A stretch of DNA of 64,000 bases, taken from assembly GCA_025769875.1 (NCBI GenBank), contig JAGFNK010000114.1, positions 1 through 64,000 on the forward strand, given 5' to 3'. Origin of the DNA: Russula earlei. Taxonomy: Eukaryota > Basidiomycota > Agaricomycetes > Russulales > Russulaceae. Both the position numbers and the translations under genes were made by a program. Shown here in pieces: positions 48,296-60,491 of this stretch; positions within the stretch are counted from its first letter, which is position 1, and every line of letters starts with the position of its first letter. The notes under the pieces were generated by a model that made no database searches, was not told where the DNA came from, and was given only the letters and a program-made list of their open reading frames with translations.

Positions 48296-48521
48296 CGCAA
48301 GACAAAGTGCACTATAATCAAGGTGACTGCAAAGGATGGGACTTCAGAAGCAAGACAGCGTAGACATCAGTCACGAGCGCGTGCGCGACGGTTCAAAGGC
48401 ATGATGGGCGCTTCGTTGCAATATTCCCTCCCTCCACTATATTATTTATTAGTCCACAGCCTATTAGCAACCATGGCTATCGATACACCTCTATGCCATA
48501 GATGTCACAACAAATTTGGAA

Positions 48522-49918
48522 TTACTCATTCCCATTCAGCTCCTTTAAGAGAAGCTTATTCACCGCCTTTGCGTTGTCCAAGTATACTGTCGAGGCGAGG
48601 ATGAAGTCAGAGTCGGCGGGAAGGGCAGAGAGAAGTCAAGAGCTGACCATGGTGACCGGCACGAGGTACAATGTACATGCGGGCTTTCTCATTCCCCGCG
48701 GCTCTGAGGTTATCTATAGAGGTAATGCCACCCACTGGATCCATCCAATCATGCTCGCCATCTGTGTAAAACTTCAGTGGAGGGGCGAGCAGAGCACACC
48801 ATGAGAGGACGTACAGATGAAAGATATAGGAATTCGTAATGCTGAGATTCGGTCTACCAAAGGCATGCGCGCATGGGCACCAGGAGCTAGTATATGTGCT
48901 GGGAAACGCTTGAGACAATACGATGTTATACACAGAGGGATGTGACCGACAGATACAGTACTCCCCGGAGCCCTTTGCGAGGGTAATGTTCATAATATAA
49001 TCGTGCATATCACGCGTTTCGTCCTCATTCAAGACGCCAAAGCGACGTGAAGAGTACTGATACGCCGACGATGTCAGTGACCAATGGCGAGGGGGGGGGG
49101 AGGCACGGGGAGCTAACACGCACCTTGCCCACCAGCATCGGGCCCCAGAACAGGCTCGAACGCACCACCTGGAACGGGCTCCAACCCTCCTCCCACAGAT
49201 GCGTGAACAGCCTGCGTCCGAAGGACTCCTTCTCTTTCTCCGCTCGTTGTTCCTGCTCTAGCGCCGCCAGCCGCGCGTCGTCGGCCGTGACGGCTCCGCC
49301 TTCGCCGGTCACCTGTCTGTCAAGCAACTCCCTCGCCGGCACCGTGTTGTTCGGATCTCGGGGGACGCCTGCGGGCGAAAGCAGGACGAGCCTGTGCACG
49401 CGTTCCGGGTACCGCAGCGCGTACACGGTGCTAAAGTACGCGCCGAGCGAGTGCCCTATGAGCGTCATCTTCTCCAGCCCCGCGCGCTCGCGCCACTCCT
49501 CGAGCGACTCGACGAAGAAGGACTCCGCCTCGTGCACGCGGCCCGGGATGTCGTCGCGCTTCGCACGGATGCGGAAGGGCACGCGCGCGGAACGACCCAT
49601 GCCGAGCCAATCGACGGCATACGCGGATGTCCCGCGCATGCCAACCCACCGAGCCAGCGCGGGAAAGTTGAGGAAGAAAAAGCCCAGGCCGGCACCGTAG
49701 CCGTGCAGCAACACGGCGGGTGGCGGCGCATTGGGGGACGGCCTGGTGGACTTGATAACGAGGGTGTTGAGATATTGCTTGGGCTTCGAAAGCGGCACTC
49801 GTTCGCTGTGCGCGATCACGGGTCCGTCTGCGGGACTGGACGGTATCGATGAACCTGATCGAAAGAAGGGCAGTCGCCTGGAGAGGAATATGAGGGGCGA
49901 AGTGACAATGTGTGGCAA
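48522..49918 (-). CDS. CGI-58/ABHD4-5-type alpha/beta hydrolase (cardiolipin lipase / LPA acyltransferase family)
   Basis: Exons 49918-49124, 49056-48957, 48898-48815, 48761-48648 and 48586-48522 give 385 residues, frame consistent. Alpha/beta-hydrolase signatures: LLHGYGAG (oxyanion region, about 71), DWLGMGRS, nucleophile elbow GHSLG with Ser157, YPERVHRLVLLSPAGVP, and GSGEYSHILAPGAHARMPLV. After these come IYGEHDWMDP (acid residue) and finally GHHVYLDN, which contains the catalytic His and the HxxxxD acyltransferase motif of the CGI-58/ICT1 family. The last 61-nt intron interrupts that motif, so the unspliced frame misses it. Yeast relatives are Cld1, a mitochondrial cardiolipin deacylase, and Ict1; which activity applies here cannot be read from sequence. 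Exon 1 is GC-rich. Confidence 0.88.
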
Positions 49919-52900
49919 CCTTATCCGAATACCTCAACAGGCGTTCCTCACTAGAGGCTGCACCCTTCTCACCCGCAGCCCACCTAGAAAAAATGTTCAA
50001 AATGCATTCGGCGCAACAACGCGGCCTTTTTTGCTGACCAGCTGCGTAAACTTGCCATGAATGTCGAGGGTATCTCTCTAGCGGGGGGTAACGCTGAAGC
50101 GCCATCGAGGGGCCCAGATTCAGCCATTGGTCTAAGGGTCGTCAGGAGTCGTCCCAGTGTCGGTGAGAATGGAAAAGAGAAATGGTGAAAGAAAGCGCAA
50201 GGTGTGTGTTATTTGATATCTTTCACAGGTTCACAGCAGGTGAATGTATGGCTGTTTTCCTCGTCATTTCCGCGCGCGGCGCATGCAAATGCCGGTCAAC
50301 AACGTCAACGTCATTACATAGCCGGCATCGCCACCATTGCTCCATGCTGGCAGACTGCCTTTTGCATAGCCTCACCGTTCGGCCTCTGGATGATACTAGA
50401 AGCTTCCATAGCAGGTGGGCTCAGCGTGGGTTTGTTGTGTGGAACATTCCCGGTCGTTCTTGGTCGTCGAAGTGTGCGTGTTCACAGTGCAGTAGATCTC
50501 ACTCCTCCCCCTCCAGACAGCACCCTAACCACTGGGTCTCGTCCCATCCACAGGCGATGATGTGATCCCACGCCACCAACTCTCCTGACTTCGAGATGCT
50601 TCGCATTCGCCGGGACACGAGATTGTTGCGGGCTGGAACTTGCCTGACCCTTTCACCTCCGCCAAGATGCATTGCAAACGGGTGGTGCATCGTGGATGCG
50701 CGTGCCTTGTTCCTGCTTCCAACTTGTGCACTCTGAACCGCGAACGAGTACCACGGTTGACGACGGGTGGCGCACGCGCAGAGGACTTGGTTTCCTATTC
50801 ATGCTTTTCGGCTCGCCAGAAGCCGCCGCTCCCCGTGGATGGCGATGGCGCTGTTGGATTTAACGACATCTCAACTCTGAGGCTCTGGGCTCTGACTCTG
50901 AAGGGCTACGATGTTGCGCTCGACTAATCTGTGCGTCATGAGACCTCATCCACCTCATCATATATGCGGTCAGGTGAGAACCACACCCGACCATTTGAAG
51001 TGACCGCCGCCCGAGTTTCACGCTCGTTGGAGTTGGAGAGCGGCAAAGGAACAGTAAAGACACAGCCTGAGCGGGAAGGGCAAGCCGAGAAGGATGACCG
51101 AATTTCGGATTTGTCAGGAAGGCAGATTTGAATGCCGAGACACGTCAAAGACTCACGGCACGCATATGTGGTCACAACCACACAGGACAAATTTACAAAA
51201 AAAAAAAAAAAAAAGAGGGCTTCGGAAAAACCAAACGGTGGAGGCGGGTGTGACTCCCATGATGTTCACGTGTCGGCTATCGATATGGTGCAAAGAGAAC
51301 GCCGAGGAGTACAAGATTAGAGCACGGGTGAAGACCAGAGAACGTGCGCGTGTCATTTTAACGAGGAACGTGCTACACACGCTTTCATCCTCCGCGGCGT
51401 CCCCGCACTCGAAAGACGTCCGAACGAATCAGACGCAACAACGCGTCTGAACGGCCGTGGTGTGTCTTTTGCCGAGGCCGAATGGGATGGAGGGGAAAGG
51501 GCCGCACAAAGGCGCGAACACTGCGCCCCAAAGCCAACCCAAGGAGACCCCCCAACTAGAGTTTGCTGGAGCCCACTGCCGGCCCACATATCGGCTCGCG
51601 TGGGTGAGCACAAACGTGCGAAGACGAGGAAGACGTGGCCACATTATAAAAATTCGTTATTTCTTCCGCTAGCCACCTCTCCAACGTGGCTGATTATACC
51701 TTGCTCCATGCGGTCTAAATGCCATACGTATGCGAAACCCGACCGAGGAATGAAACGCGAGATAAACCATGACACGTGGCCGTCGCATCGAAGGAGATAT
51801 ACCCACGCACACCCCACCAACGTTCGCTCGCGCCACTCAATTCATTGGCTCCAAAGGTCACATGTCCTTGGCGACGGTTTCTGGCACCGGCAGTTGTCAC
51901 CGGTTCTTTCCAAATCCTACTCGGTGCAACGTTCTTCAGAAAAAAGCGCAGCCAGTTCCTATCGGCGAGGAGCATGTAAGAAGGGTCAATAGTGTTCCGA
52001 AGTATGAAGAAGGTACGCTGTCTACAAGAAACGTTAATTCTGAAGGTAATCATCGGTAGTCAACCAGGTATGGGACATGTTCCGCGAGTAAGAACTGGCA
52101 TGGGACTTGAAGCGGCCAGTCCAGACTGTCACGTCGGAATCTAATTCTACATGCCAGAGTTGATCAACTCGCCCTAGAATTGTCGAAGAACTCGAGTCTT
52201 GGAATCAGCAAAAACGATAAGTAATTCGCACACATGATCGGAACGGCAGACTGCGGGCGAATGGGAGGAGAGATACCTCGGTGCATAGGTGTAACATTAG
52301 AGCCAGCGATCAAGATGTGAGATCGGTGAGACCACGACGAGATGCCTTCGCACTTGCGGCAAGAAGAAATAGGCCGATGGCCATCTTCAGCCTGACAAGC
52401 TAAGGATAAGGAGAAGGACCGTGGCTTGTCGACACCATACACTCTTCGTAGCATGATGGTAGCCCATACTGTAGACGCAATACGGCGAAATCATTTGTTG
52501 AATATCAATTTGGTTGAAAATTGAAAAAAAAAAAAAAAGATAGATCCGGGCTGTCTATCCGTACGTAACAAACAATTATTTACGATTTCTGGATAAGACA
52601 AATTACTTCTTGTACCTTTTTATTACGTCTTCGGTGCGGTGGCTCCTGTATCTATCGAATATCACCCAACCGTCAATGGCCGACGGCAATGCCATGTGGA
52701 TAGATATTTCCCACATAGCGATGTTAGTCCATTCGGGTGAGTATTTGCTTGCCACTTTGTCGGCGAATTTTATTGTATGCCGTTCACCATCGTTATCAAG
52801 AGCCGGTATCGAGATAACATTTCAGCGATAAGTTTTCGGTTCGGACCTCACGCGGCCTCACGTAATGTCCCATGTGTCCAAGCAAAGCAGAGACCGATTT

Positions 52901-54243
52901 CGGATTTGCAATCCGACAGTAGATTCGATATCTCTTGACGCCCGTTCAAACACAGGTACTGTATGGATGAGCGCACGCTTGGTGAACGGATAGCTTGAAG
53001 GAGACACGGCTGCGAATTGACAAGCGGGAGTAGCCGAGCACGGCAAAAGTGGGAGGGCGTAAGCTCCCGGACACGGAGAGGATGATTGTGAGTCCAGGCC
53101 GGAATCCGTGGGACCCGGATTCACGCATGCAGCGAGCGGACTCGGCGTGGTCACTTGAGGTGGACAATATGCAATAGCATACGACGACATGCACTTTGGG
53201 CGAGGAAGTAAGGAACGCCTCGCGCGCCAGAATATGAACCCTTGCCGACCAAAAGTGGTCGGCGCTCGGAGAAATGGCCGTAATGAAGGAGTAAGCAAGT
53301 CGAGATAGCCAATAGAGGTGCAGGAAAGACGCACGTTTGTCAAATGTGCGCAGATCGAGAACACATTGACGACAAAAAATGACGGAATGAGGGGTCTATA
53401 AGACGTATTCGTGCCGATGAGAAGTCCATTTCCCACAGCCGATTTAGCGCGTGTGAGGGGGCGAGGTGAGGGCCTAGATATTGAATTGGATGTGGGCGAG
53501 TTTCGAACGGCGGACGATGGACGAAAGCAGGCCGCGGAGAGGTGGAACGGTCAATGGAACCGAGAAAAGTAGATAAGGTAGCGGAGGGTGAGGGGAACTA
53601 ATGTCGTGAGCATCCGGGGTATGCCGTAAGGGAGAAGAAGATTATTTTCGGTTATAGAGAGAAAAAAAAAAAAAGATTCGTTCGCGAGGCGAGTGAGAAC
53701 ATGGGAATAGTGCCTTGCATCAGAACGGAGACGAGCATGTTGCGATTCGTGGGGGAGCTGGAGGAGAGAGGTGTCAGCTGCGCCGATTGCATGATGATGG
53801 GCATGACATGCAAGGATGAGCGGTGACGACAAGGACACGGGAAGGACACACGTGCGTCTGAAAAAGGGATTGGGTCGATTTTTGTGAGAGAGTTTGCAAA
53901 ACGAGGTGATGAGACCCGTCACCATCGAGAGGCGTTGGCTCCATCCGGGCTGGGAGTTGTGAGGAGGGCGAAGGGGAGGGGCGGGAGTGGATGGAACTAG
54001 GGCGAGAAACAGGCTTTAGAGGAGGCGAAAACGATCTAAGATCGGAGGAGAGGCTGGTGTGTCATCAAAAGGCTTGTCTAGACGCCCACCAGCCCGTCCC
54101 TCCCTCACTTTCACCTCGCCTCGCTTGCGCCCTTTTTTTGCCACTCCATATCTCATTCTCTTGCTTTTCTTTCCCCATCGCACGCATTCGACTAGTCAAA
54201 CTAGGCGGCCAACCCCCCGCCCTACTCCTCTCTCAGTTGGTCC
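49919..54243. other. 4.3-kb stretch with no confident gene
   Basis: Longest gap in the gene-rich part. Candidate frames are weak: + 50204-50560 (contains a hydrophobic stretch, FGLWMILEASIAGGLSVGLL), + 50640-50927, - 52858-53436 and - 53551-53925. None shows a known domain or a consistent splice pattern. Three A-runs of about 14-18 bases occur (51198-51215, 52526-52539, 53663-53677). The last kilobase is probably the KCS1 promoter and 5' UTR, CT-rich just before 54244. Confidence 0.5.
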
Positions 54244-57200
54244 ATGACGTCCATCTATCACAGAGCTGCCTCCTGTATCAACACCACCTACTCCCCCCCT
54301 GGTTCTCCAGACATTACTCCGCAACTCTCATCCACCTCTCTTCCAAACTCCCTTCGCCCCGGGCGCCCTACATCTGGCGTGCACCCTTCCGAGCCACTTC
54401 CTCTCCCATTCCCTTCCTCAAGCATATATCATCCCAAATCCGATGCCGATCGTGCATTCTGGGATTCAACATCATCGGACGCCAATCCCTCCGCTCCATC
54501 TTCTCGACCTCGTGTCAGCCCTCGCGAGTCCACTCCACGATCAAAACCCGTACCAGTCATTAATACCACCCGCCCGGGCCTTGCATTCTCAACTTCCCCC
54601 CGTCGTACGCCCAGACCCTTATCAAGGCGCCCCTCCACCCCTTCCACTTCGTCTTCTTCCGACTCATCCCCTCCACCTTCTTCTCACACTCGCCCTACCC
54701 AACACAACACCGCCGGGATCGGCCGTAAGGTCGCCGACTCACTTCAGCTATTCAAAGAGTCCTCTTCATTGCCCGCGACGGAGGTCATCAACCCCCTTGC
54801 CTTCACGAGGGCTTGTTCTCCGTCTTTGAGACGGATAAGCTCTCATGCGCCTGTTGATGACGACGACGACGTCATAGGGCCTCACTTTGAATTCGTCAAG
54901 CGTGCAGACTGGCAAGAGCGAGAAGCTGCCGCTCTTCGTAGAGATCGGAGCTCTCTCGCTCTTGACCGGGTTCGCACACGTGAAAGCGCAATCAATGCTG
55001 CTCGAGAACATCGCGAAAGTGAGTCACGCAGGAAGGAACGTGCTGAACAGCCCAGGGATGTCGGCCTCGATGATCGCATTCAATTTACCAAATCCCCATC
55101 CAAGCAACAGGACTCTCGCGGCCGTACTCGTGATCGCCAACGACTTGAGAAGCCCAGCGTTGTCCCATCTCCGATCACACCACTGATCACTCACGCTCAG
55201 TCGTATCACGACCTCTGTCTGACGCCTATCGTGACCTCTCCTCGTTCGTCCCCTCTATCAATTCCTCGCTCGCCGAGAGAGCGGATCTCTTTCTCCACCT
55301 CACAATATCAACCCTCTTTGGACTTTGGGGGCCCAACTATTTTCTCTCCCGCCTCGGTGGTCAAACACCCACAAGCCTCCGAAATCTCTCACTCACGTTC
55401 CCCGACTCCCGTCCGAACTGTGCCACAATCGCCTTCTCGCCCTCCCTACCGCGATCCTGTGTCTACACCCTCCCCTTGGACTACTGACGACGAGTCTGCT
55501 TGGGAAACTGCTTCTGTTACCAGCACATCCTCAACTTCATCTCCACCCTCTCCACCAGAACCTCTCGAGTCCAATCCCGATGTAACCTGGTCGATGGATG
55601 ATGAGGACCATGGCATGTCCAGACATAGTCACATTGCTCAAGATGTCGCCCTTTACGACCAGTATCACACCCAATTGAACCCGTCAGAGGAAGTCTTGCC
55701 GCATATACCCTTACGTCCGTTTCGAAACCAGGTGGGTGGACACAACTCGATATACAAGTTCACTAAGCGGGCAGTGTGTAAGGTGCGTACCGCTTTAATG
55801 TTGCCTGTGCTTAATATTCTCATAAAATGTGAAAGCCTCTTGTTTCAAGGGAGAATCTGTTTTACGAGGCTGTAGAGCGTGAAGCACCGCCACTTCTTGA
55901 TTTCATTCCTCGATACTTAGGTGTCATGCTCGTCAGCTATCGCAAGGTACCCAAGAGCAAAGAGTCCTCAGGTGAAGCCCGGCGATCACGGACCTACCCG
56001 ACCTCCTCTTCACAAAGCCATTACCGACTCTATTTTATCCGTTGGGCCACACGAATTATTGTCATCAGAAGTCCGTGAAGGAGATACCGACGGTGATGAC
56101 GAGGCTGAACTTCCGGAAGTTATTCTCGATCGTAATCGTCATATTATTCCCGAGTGGATGCTTCGCAGGACCCGGAGTGGATTGCACGCTGCTGTCCCGC
56201 CAGCTGGTGTTCTACCTCCTCAACGCTCGCAACGCTCCTTCCTTACCGACACATCGTCGAGCCCAGACATTGGTTCGCCTGGTTTCGGGAGCAAGGCGTG
56301 GTCTGCCTCGTCAAGCCCAAGCCCCCTGGTGCGTCGAGGTTTGGAAGTACTTGGTGATGGCGCCGATATTCCTACGACTCCCGCCAACTCCCCCAATGTG
56401 TCTACGAAGGTGTTACAGAATCAGCTTCCCGTACCGGTGCGCAGAAGGTTCCCCGTCGGGGACGAGAATGCTGATACGGAACTTGACCATACTCGCCCTC
56501 GACTACACCCTATGCATCCTGATTCGGTTCACATACAATCGACATCGCCTCATGCTCAGCCCGCGCCAACAACTGGATGGTTTGGCGGACTCGGGTCAAC
56601 AACGGTCAACACCAAACTGAAAGACCATGTGTTCAGCACCATTATGCGCAGGTTTCGGCGCCACCAACGTGGCCGATGGAATGGTGGCGTGCGCACGGAG
56701 GATGAGGGCGAAGTTGCGGATGCCGAGGGTGAAAGCGATGGTGCTGTCCCCCGCGCCGATTCCATGGCGCGACGACGGAAGAAGCTCAGTCGTGTCGACC
56801 GACTAAAGGCAGAGGAAGTTCTTGCGCAGGTCGAATCCCTACGACGCGTACAGAGTGAGCAGGACCTGACAAGTGCCGCGAAGATGAGAGCTTTTCACGA
56901 AATAGCATCGAGTGCGAGTGGAAGCCAGGATATCTTTGACTTTGAGGAGGAACACGAGACCCGGCTTGATGGTGATGGTGTGGCTATCCGGCGGCGTAGC
57001 TGTTCTCGTGCAGCGACCATCGACTCGCCGCGGCTCAGTCGAGTGAGACATCCTTCGCCACTCGAGGGACAGCATTCCTCCCTTCTCCACAAGGAATCCG
57101 ACGACGCCGTCACTCGACAGAATCATTTCATTCTCATGGAGGACCTTACCGGCCGTTTGAAGCGCCCTTGCGTGCTGGATCTCAAGATGGGTACGCGACA

Positions 57201-58258
57201 GTATGGGGTGGATGCCACAGCGTCCAAGAAGAAGAGTCAACGCAAAAAGTGCGACCGTACGACAAGCAGATCTTTGGGGGTCAGAATATGTGGTATGCAG
57301 GTGAGTTCTGACCGGCCTTGATAAAACTCCTAATATACTCGTCGATCGTCTTTTCATCGTGACATTCGCCTTCGTCCGTGTTATCCACACCTGCTGACGC
57401 TGTATCGATGGACCCATTCAGGTCTGGAATCACGGAACGCAATCCTACGTAACCCAGGATAAATACCAGGGTCGAGAGATCAAGAAAGACGAGTTTCCTG
57501 CTGCCCTAGCATCCTTCTTACACGACGGGGAACGTCTACTTGCACACCAGATTCCAGCTATTCTTGGCAAGATCTTTGCACTCGCTCGTATCATCAGCCG
57601 CCTCATAGGGTTCCGCTTCTACGGGTGCAGCCTATTATTCATCTATGACGGTGATCACGAAGTCCAGGATGCACTAGGGGCCAGTTATTCCGACCATCCC
57701 ACCCCACGCAGTCATCGCAGTGAATCGCTCGAACGCCATCAAAGGCTGTATCACCCCGCAGAGAAAGTTTTGGACCTTTCGTCTTCCACCCTTCGACGAT
57801 CGCACAGCGATGACGTACTTGGCGGGCCAAATGACCCTCAGTGCTTGCGCAAGCGCCGTCGTGGCGAAGTGAACATTCGCATAGTCGACTTTGCCCACAT
57901 GACTACTGGCCACGACTGGTTAGCATATCCGGAGGGTTATGATCATCGCTCTTTGCTGGATGCCGATGACGGTAAGGGCTATTCTGCAGACGTTGATCCC
58001 GCGACGGGGTCAATATACGCGCGGTTTCTGCCGCATAATCCCGACGAACCCGACCGTGGCTTTTTATTTGGGCTGAAGAACGTCGCCGAGTCGCTCGAGA
58101 AGCTCTACAATGATGAACGATTAAGACAAGTTAAATCACGCGATGATTCAAGTACGGCGAATGATTTGCTACCTCACTTGTCGACCGACTCGAGGCGCGT
58201 GTTTCAGGAGATTATGCAGCTGGAGAATCCCGACGATTGGGGTTACCTCTCGACCTAA
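54244..58258 (+). CDS. KCS1: Inositol hexakisphosphate kinase (Kcs1/IP6K)
   Basis: Makes 5-InsP7 from InsP6. Exons 54244-55782, 55836-55946, 55972-57300 and 57422-58258 give about 1,271 residues. A long disordered Ser/Pro-rich head (1-490) is followed by LRPFRNQVGGHNSIYKFTKR and ENLFYEAVEREAPPLLDFIP (IPK-family start), then a large disordered insert. The kinase core then follows: the inositol-polyphosphate motif PCVLDLKMGTRQYG (PxxxDxKxG, about 950), KKSQRKKCDRTTSRSLGVRI, SLLFIYDGDH (about 1065) and VDFAHMTTG (about 1150; metal-binding Asp). The long insert between the first block and PxxxDxKxG is typical of fungal Kcs1. Between SYRK (55946) and the next conserved frame there is a 25-nt GT...AG gap, too short for a normal intron; it may be an ultrashort intron or a one-base indel. 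Confidence 0.92.
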
Positions 58259-58758
58259 CAGCCGTCCGCCTCCCTCTACGTGTCATTTCTTTTTATCATT
58301 TGTCTATTATTTCCCTTCCTTCCTTGCCTCCATCAACCGCATCTATTTAACGACTGCTACCATTGCATGCTCTGTGTTGCCCACAAGTATATACTTTCCT
58401 TCAATACTCCGACGATACTTTCTCCACATATCACAGCCCATCTCGATTGAATTCCGCCATGATAATGATAACGCCGCATGTATATAACGACATCAACAAG
58501 TACCGTACGTTTCTGCTGGCGGTTCTCTGATGGTTCAAGCGTGTTTGCACTGCGGATGTGCCTGTGGTCTTGTATTGCTTGATAGATAGATTGTTTCCTT
58601 ATGCAGTGGTAGTAACAGGCCGCGAGTTGAATTGCGTTTTAGGAGCATCGAATAGTTCATCTCGATGACCGAGTGTGAGATGTTTCACGAGTGTATTTTG
58701 ATTTCAAGGCGAGTAGTCTAATGAGCAGGCGACGGCTTATGCTCAAAAATATGAGACT
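58259..58758. other. Convergent 3' region of KCS1 and QCR9
   Basis: 500 bp of T-rich, then mixed sequence with no gene; expected to carry both 3' UTRs. Confidence 0.5.
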
Positions 58759-59223
58759 TCACACTGAGTCTCCTTCCTGAATATATTTGTGTCGGATATC
58801 CTTCCATTGTTTCTAAACAATCCATCAGTGAATCGTGAAGAAAAAAATGACGTGGATAGGAATGTGGGTGTGTGTGTTGGGGCGGCAAGACTAGACATAC
58901 CCCGCGGTTCCAGTCGTCCCAGAACCTGGTCACGGCGACATCAAACCCAATGCTGAAAGCGAAGGCCCCTGCAAATATGGAGGTCACGTAGACACCTGCG
59001 AGGCGAGAGGGCAAAATGAGCTTTCTTTGTAGACGTGTGGAGCGGGTCGGAAGGGAACGGGCGGGGAGAAGAAGGGAGTGGAAGAAGGGCTTAACTGTTT
59101 CGCTTGACGAACGTGTTGTACAAGGCGGTGGAGAACTGTGCGTCGCGTTTTGATGGGGATGAGTGAGTCAAGGGCACAGAGAGAGAGAGAGAGAGAGAGA
59201 GAAGGCGAACGACTTACCGCCAT
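58759..59223 (-). CDS. QCR9: Ubiquinol-cytochrome c reductase subunit 9
   Basis: Tiny, heavily interrupted gene: exons 59223-59218 (just ATG GCG), 59135-59096, 58995-58901 and 58812-58759 give 64 residues: MAFSTALYNTFVKRNSVYVT, a membrane span (FAGAFAFSIGFDVAV), FWDDWNRGKQWKDIRHKY and IQEGDSV. This is the standard subunit 9 of complex III, inner mitochondrial membrane. Introns (82, 100 and 88 nt) exceed the coding length; the first contains a GA/CT microsatellite. No simple ORF call would find it. Divergent from uS11m with 93 bp between start codons. Confidence 0.93.
59178..59203. repeat. GA/CT microsatellite in QCR9 intron 1
   Basis: About 12 GA repeats; on the QCR9 sense strand it is a CT run near the 5' end of intron 1. 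Confidence 0.9.
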
Positions 59224-59316
59224 GGACGAGTGGGAAGAAGTGAGATGAGAAGAGTGAAGTGGGGTTCCGAGTCTCGACGTGGCGCGCTCTCAATCAATAA
59301 CTGCGTCGTCGCACTC

Positions 59317-60062
59317 ATGGCTCTCCGAGTCTTGCGTCTTGCGCGGCATTCTCAGCGTCCCCTTTCCACCTCTTCGCCACTGTACCAAAGGACGCTCTTC
59401 GGCCTAGACGACGTCGCCCATCCCGTCGACGACGCCGACCCGGACCACAACAACAACAACAACAACAACAACAACAGCAACAGGGACAAACCGCCGACGA
59501 GCGACGTCTATCCCCGCCTCAACTTCCACAACACCACCCACCGACCCATCGCCATCGCCATCGCCAACGGCCTTCCCAACAACAAAAAACAACGACAACA
59601 AGCCCAACAACAACCGCGCCGCCTCCAACCCGCTCCGCATCGACCCCTCGCACTACGCCGCGCTGAACCACCTACATCCACGTCCTCTGCACGCCGAACA
59701 ACACGCACGTCCTCATCCGCGACGCCCGCGGACGCCCCCTCAAAGCCGCGCGCTGGTCCGGCGGCTCGTGCGGCTTCAAGGGCGTCAACCGCTCCGGCTA
59801 CGAGGCCGGCTACCAGTGCGCCGTGCGCGCCTTTGCCCGCGTCAAGCAGCTCGCGCAGGAGGACGCCGGCGGCGCCGGCGCCGGCGTGTCGCGCGCCCGC
59901 TTCGAGGTCGTCTTCAAGGGCTTCGGCCAGGGCCGCGACGCCGTCGCCAAGGCGCTCATGACGAGCGAGGGGGACGACGTCCGTCCGTACATCATGCGCG
60001 TCACCGACAACACCCCCATCAAGATCGGAGGGACGAGGGCGAAGAAGAGACGGCGATTGTAA
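59317..60062 (+). CDS. MRPS18: Mitochondrial ribosomal protein uS11m (reading frame broken)
   Basis: From ATG at 59317 a presequence reads MALRVLRLARHSQRPLSTSS (Arg/Leu/Ser-rich, mitochondrial) and continues through an Asn run. The C-terminal uS11 domain is clear from about 59670: THVLIRDARGRPLKAARWSG, SCGFKGVNRSGYEAGYQCAV, EVVFKGFGQGRDAVAKAL, VRPYIMRVTDNTPIKIGGTR, AKKRRRL-stop. The presequence and the domain are in different frames. A middle piece (NNRAASNPLRIDPSHYAALN) lies in a third, so two one-base shifts are needed (about 59587, beside an A-run, and about 59672). The second cannot be an intron because no AG acceptor lies close enough. Either assembly indels or a mutated copy; as an essential 37S-type subunit, indel error is more likely. 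The antisense 59508-60089 frame is a GC-driven shadow. Confidence 0.85.
59446..59482. repeat. CAA/AAC trinucleotide repeat, coding Asn run in uS11m
   Basis: About eleven AAC units encode poly-Asn in the uS11m presequence region; such runs are length-unstable. Confidence 0.85.
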
Positions 60063-60491
60063 GGCGCGGAAGGCGGGGGTTTGGCGCATGCGCGGCGCGA
60101 CGCACGTTCGTTCGTTCGTTCGTTGGCGACGCGCGACTGTACTGTACCTGTAATGCGTACGTTCGAAAGCCCGTCTTCCCCTTTCCCCCGGCTCCGACTT
60201 GTCTGCGACTGAACCTGAACCTGACTGCTACGTATTCCTTAGCTGACTACGGCATTCGTCTATTCTCTTAGGAGTGTTGGAGCTTTCCGCTTGCATGCGA
60301 GTCTGTGTGGGTCTCCGTCATAACTAACATCATCGCATCGCATCGCATCGCACGCACGTGGTATTAGTCCGATCTATGAGTTCACATCGAAGAAAAAAAA
60401 TTATAATCCTTGATGGAGCATGAACATAACTCGAATAATCTAGTAATGTGCCAAAGCAAAGTCTGACTTTGCGCATGAAGCGCATCGGGGC
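60063..60491. other. Convergent 3' region of uS11m and forkhead gene, with two microsatellites
   Basis: No gene. Contains TTCG repeats (about 60106-60125) and five-base GCATC repeats (about 60333-60352), plus an A-run at about 60392. Confidence 0.7.

Noticed and set aside
59508..60089. 193-codon minus-strand ORF
   Set aside because: Antisense shadow of the GC-rich uS11m coding sequence; Ala/Gly/Arg bias with no features.
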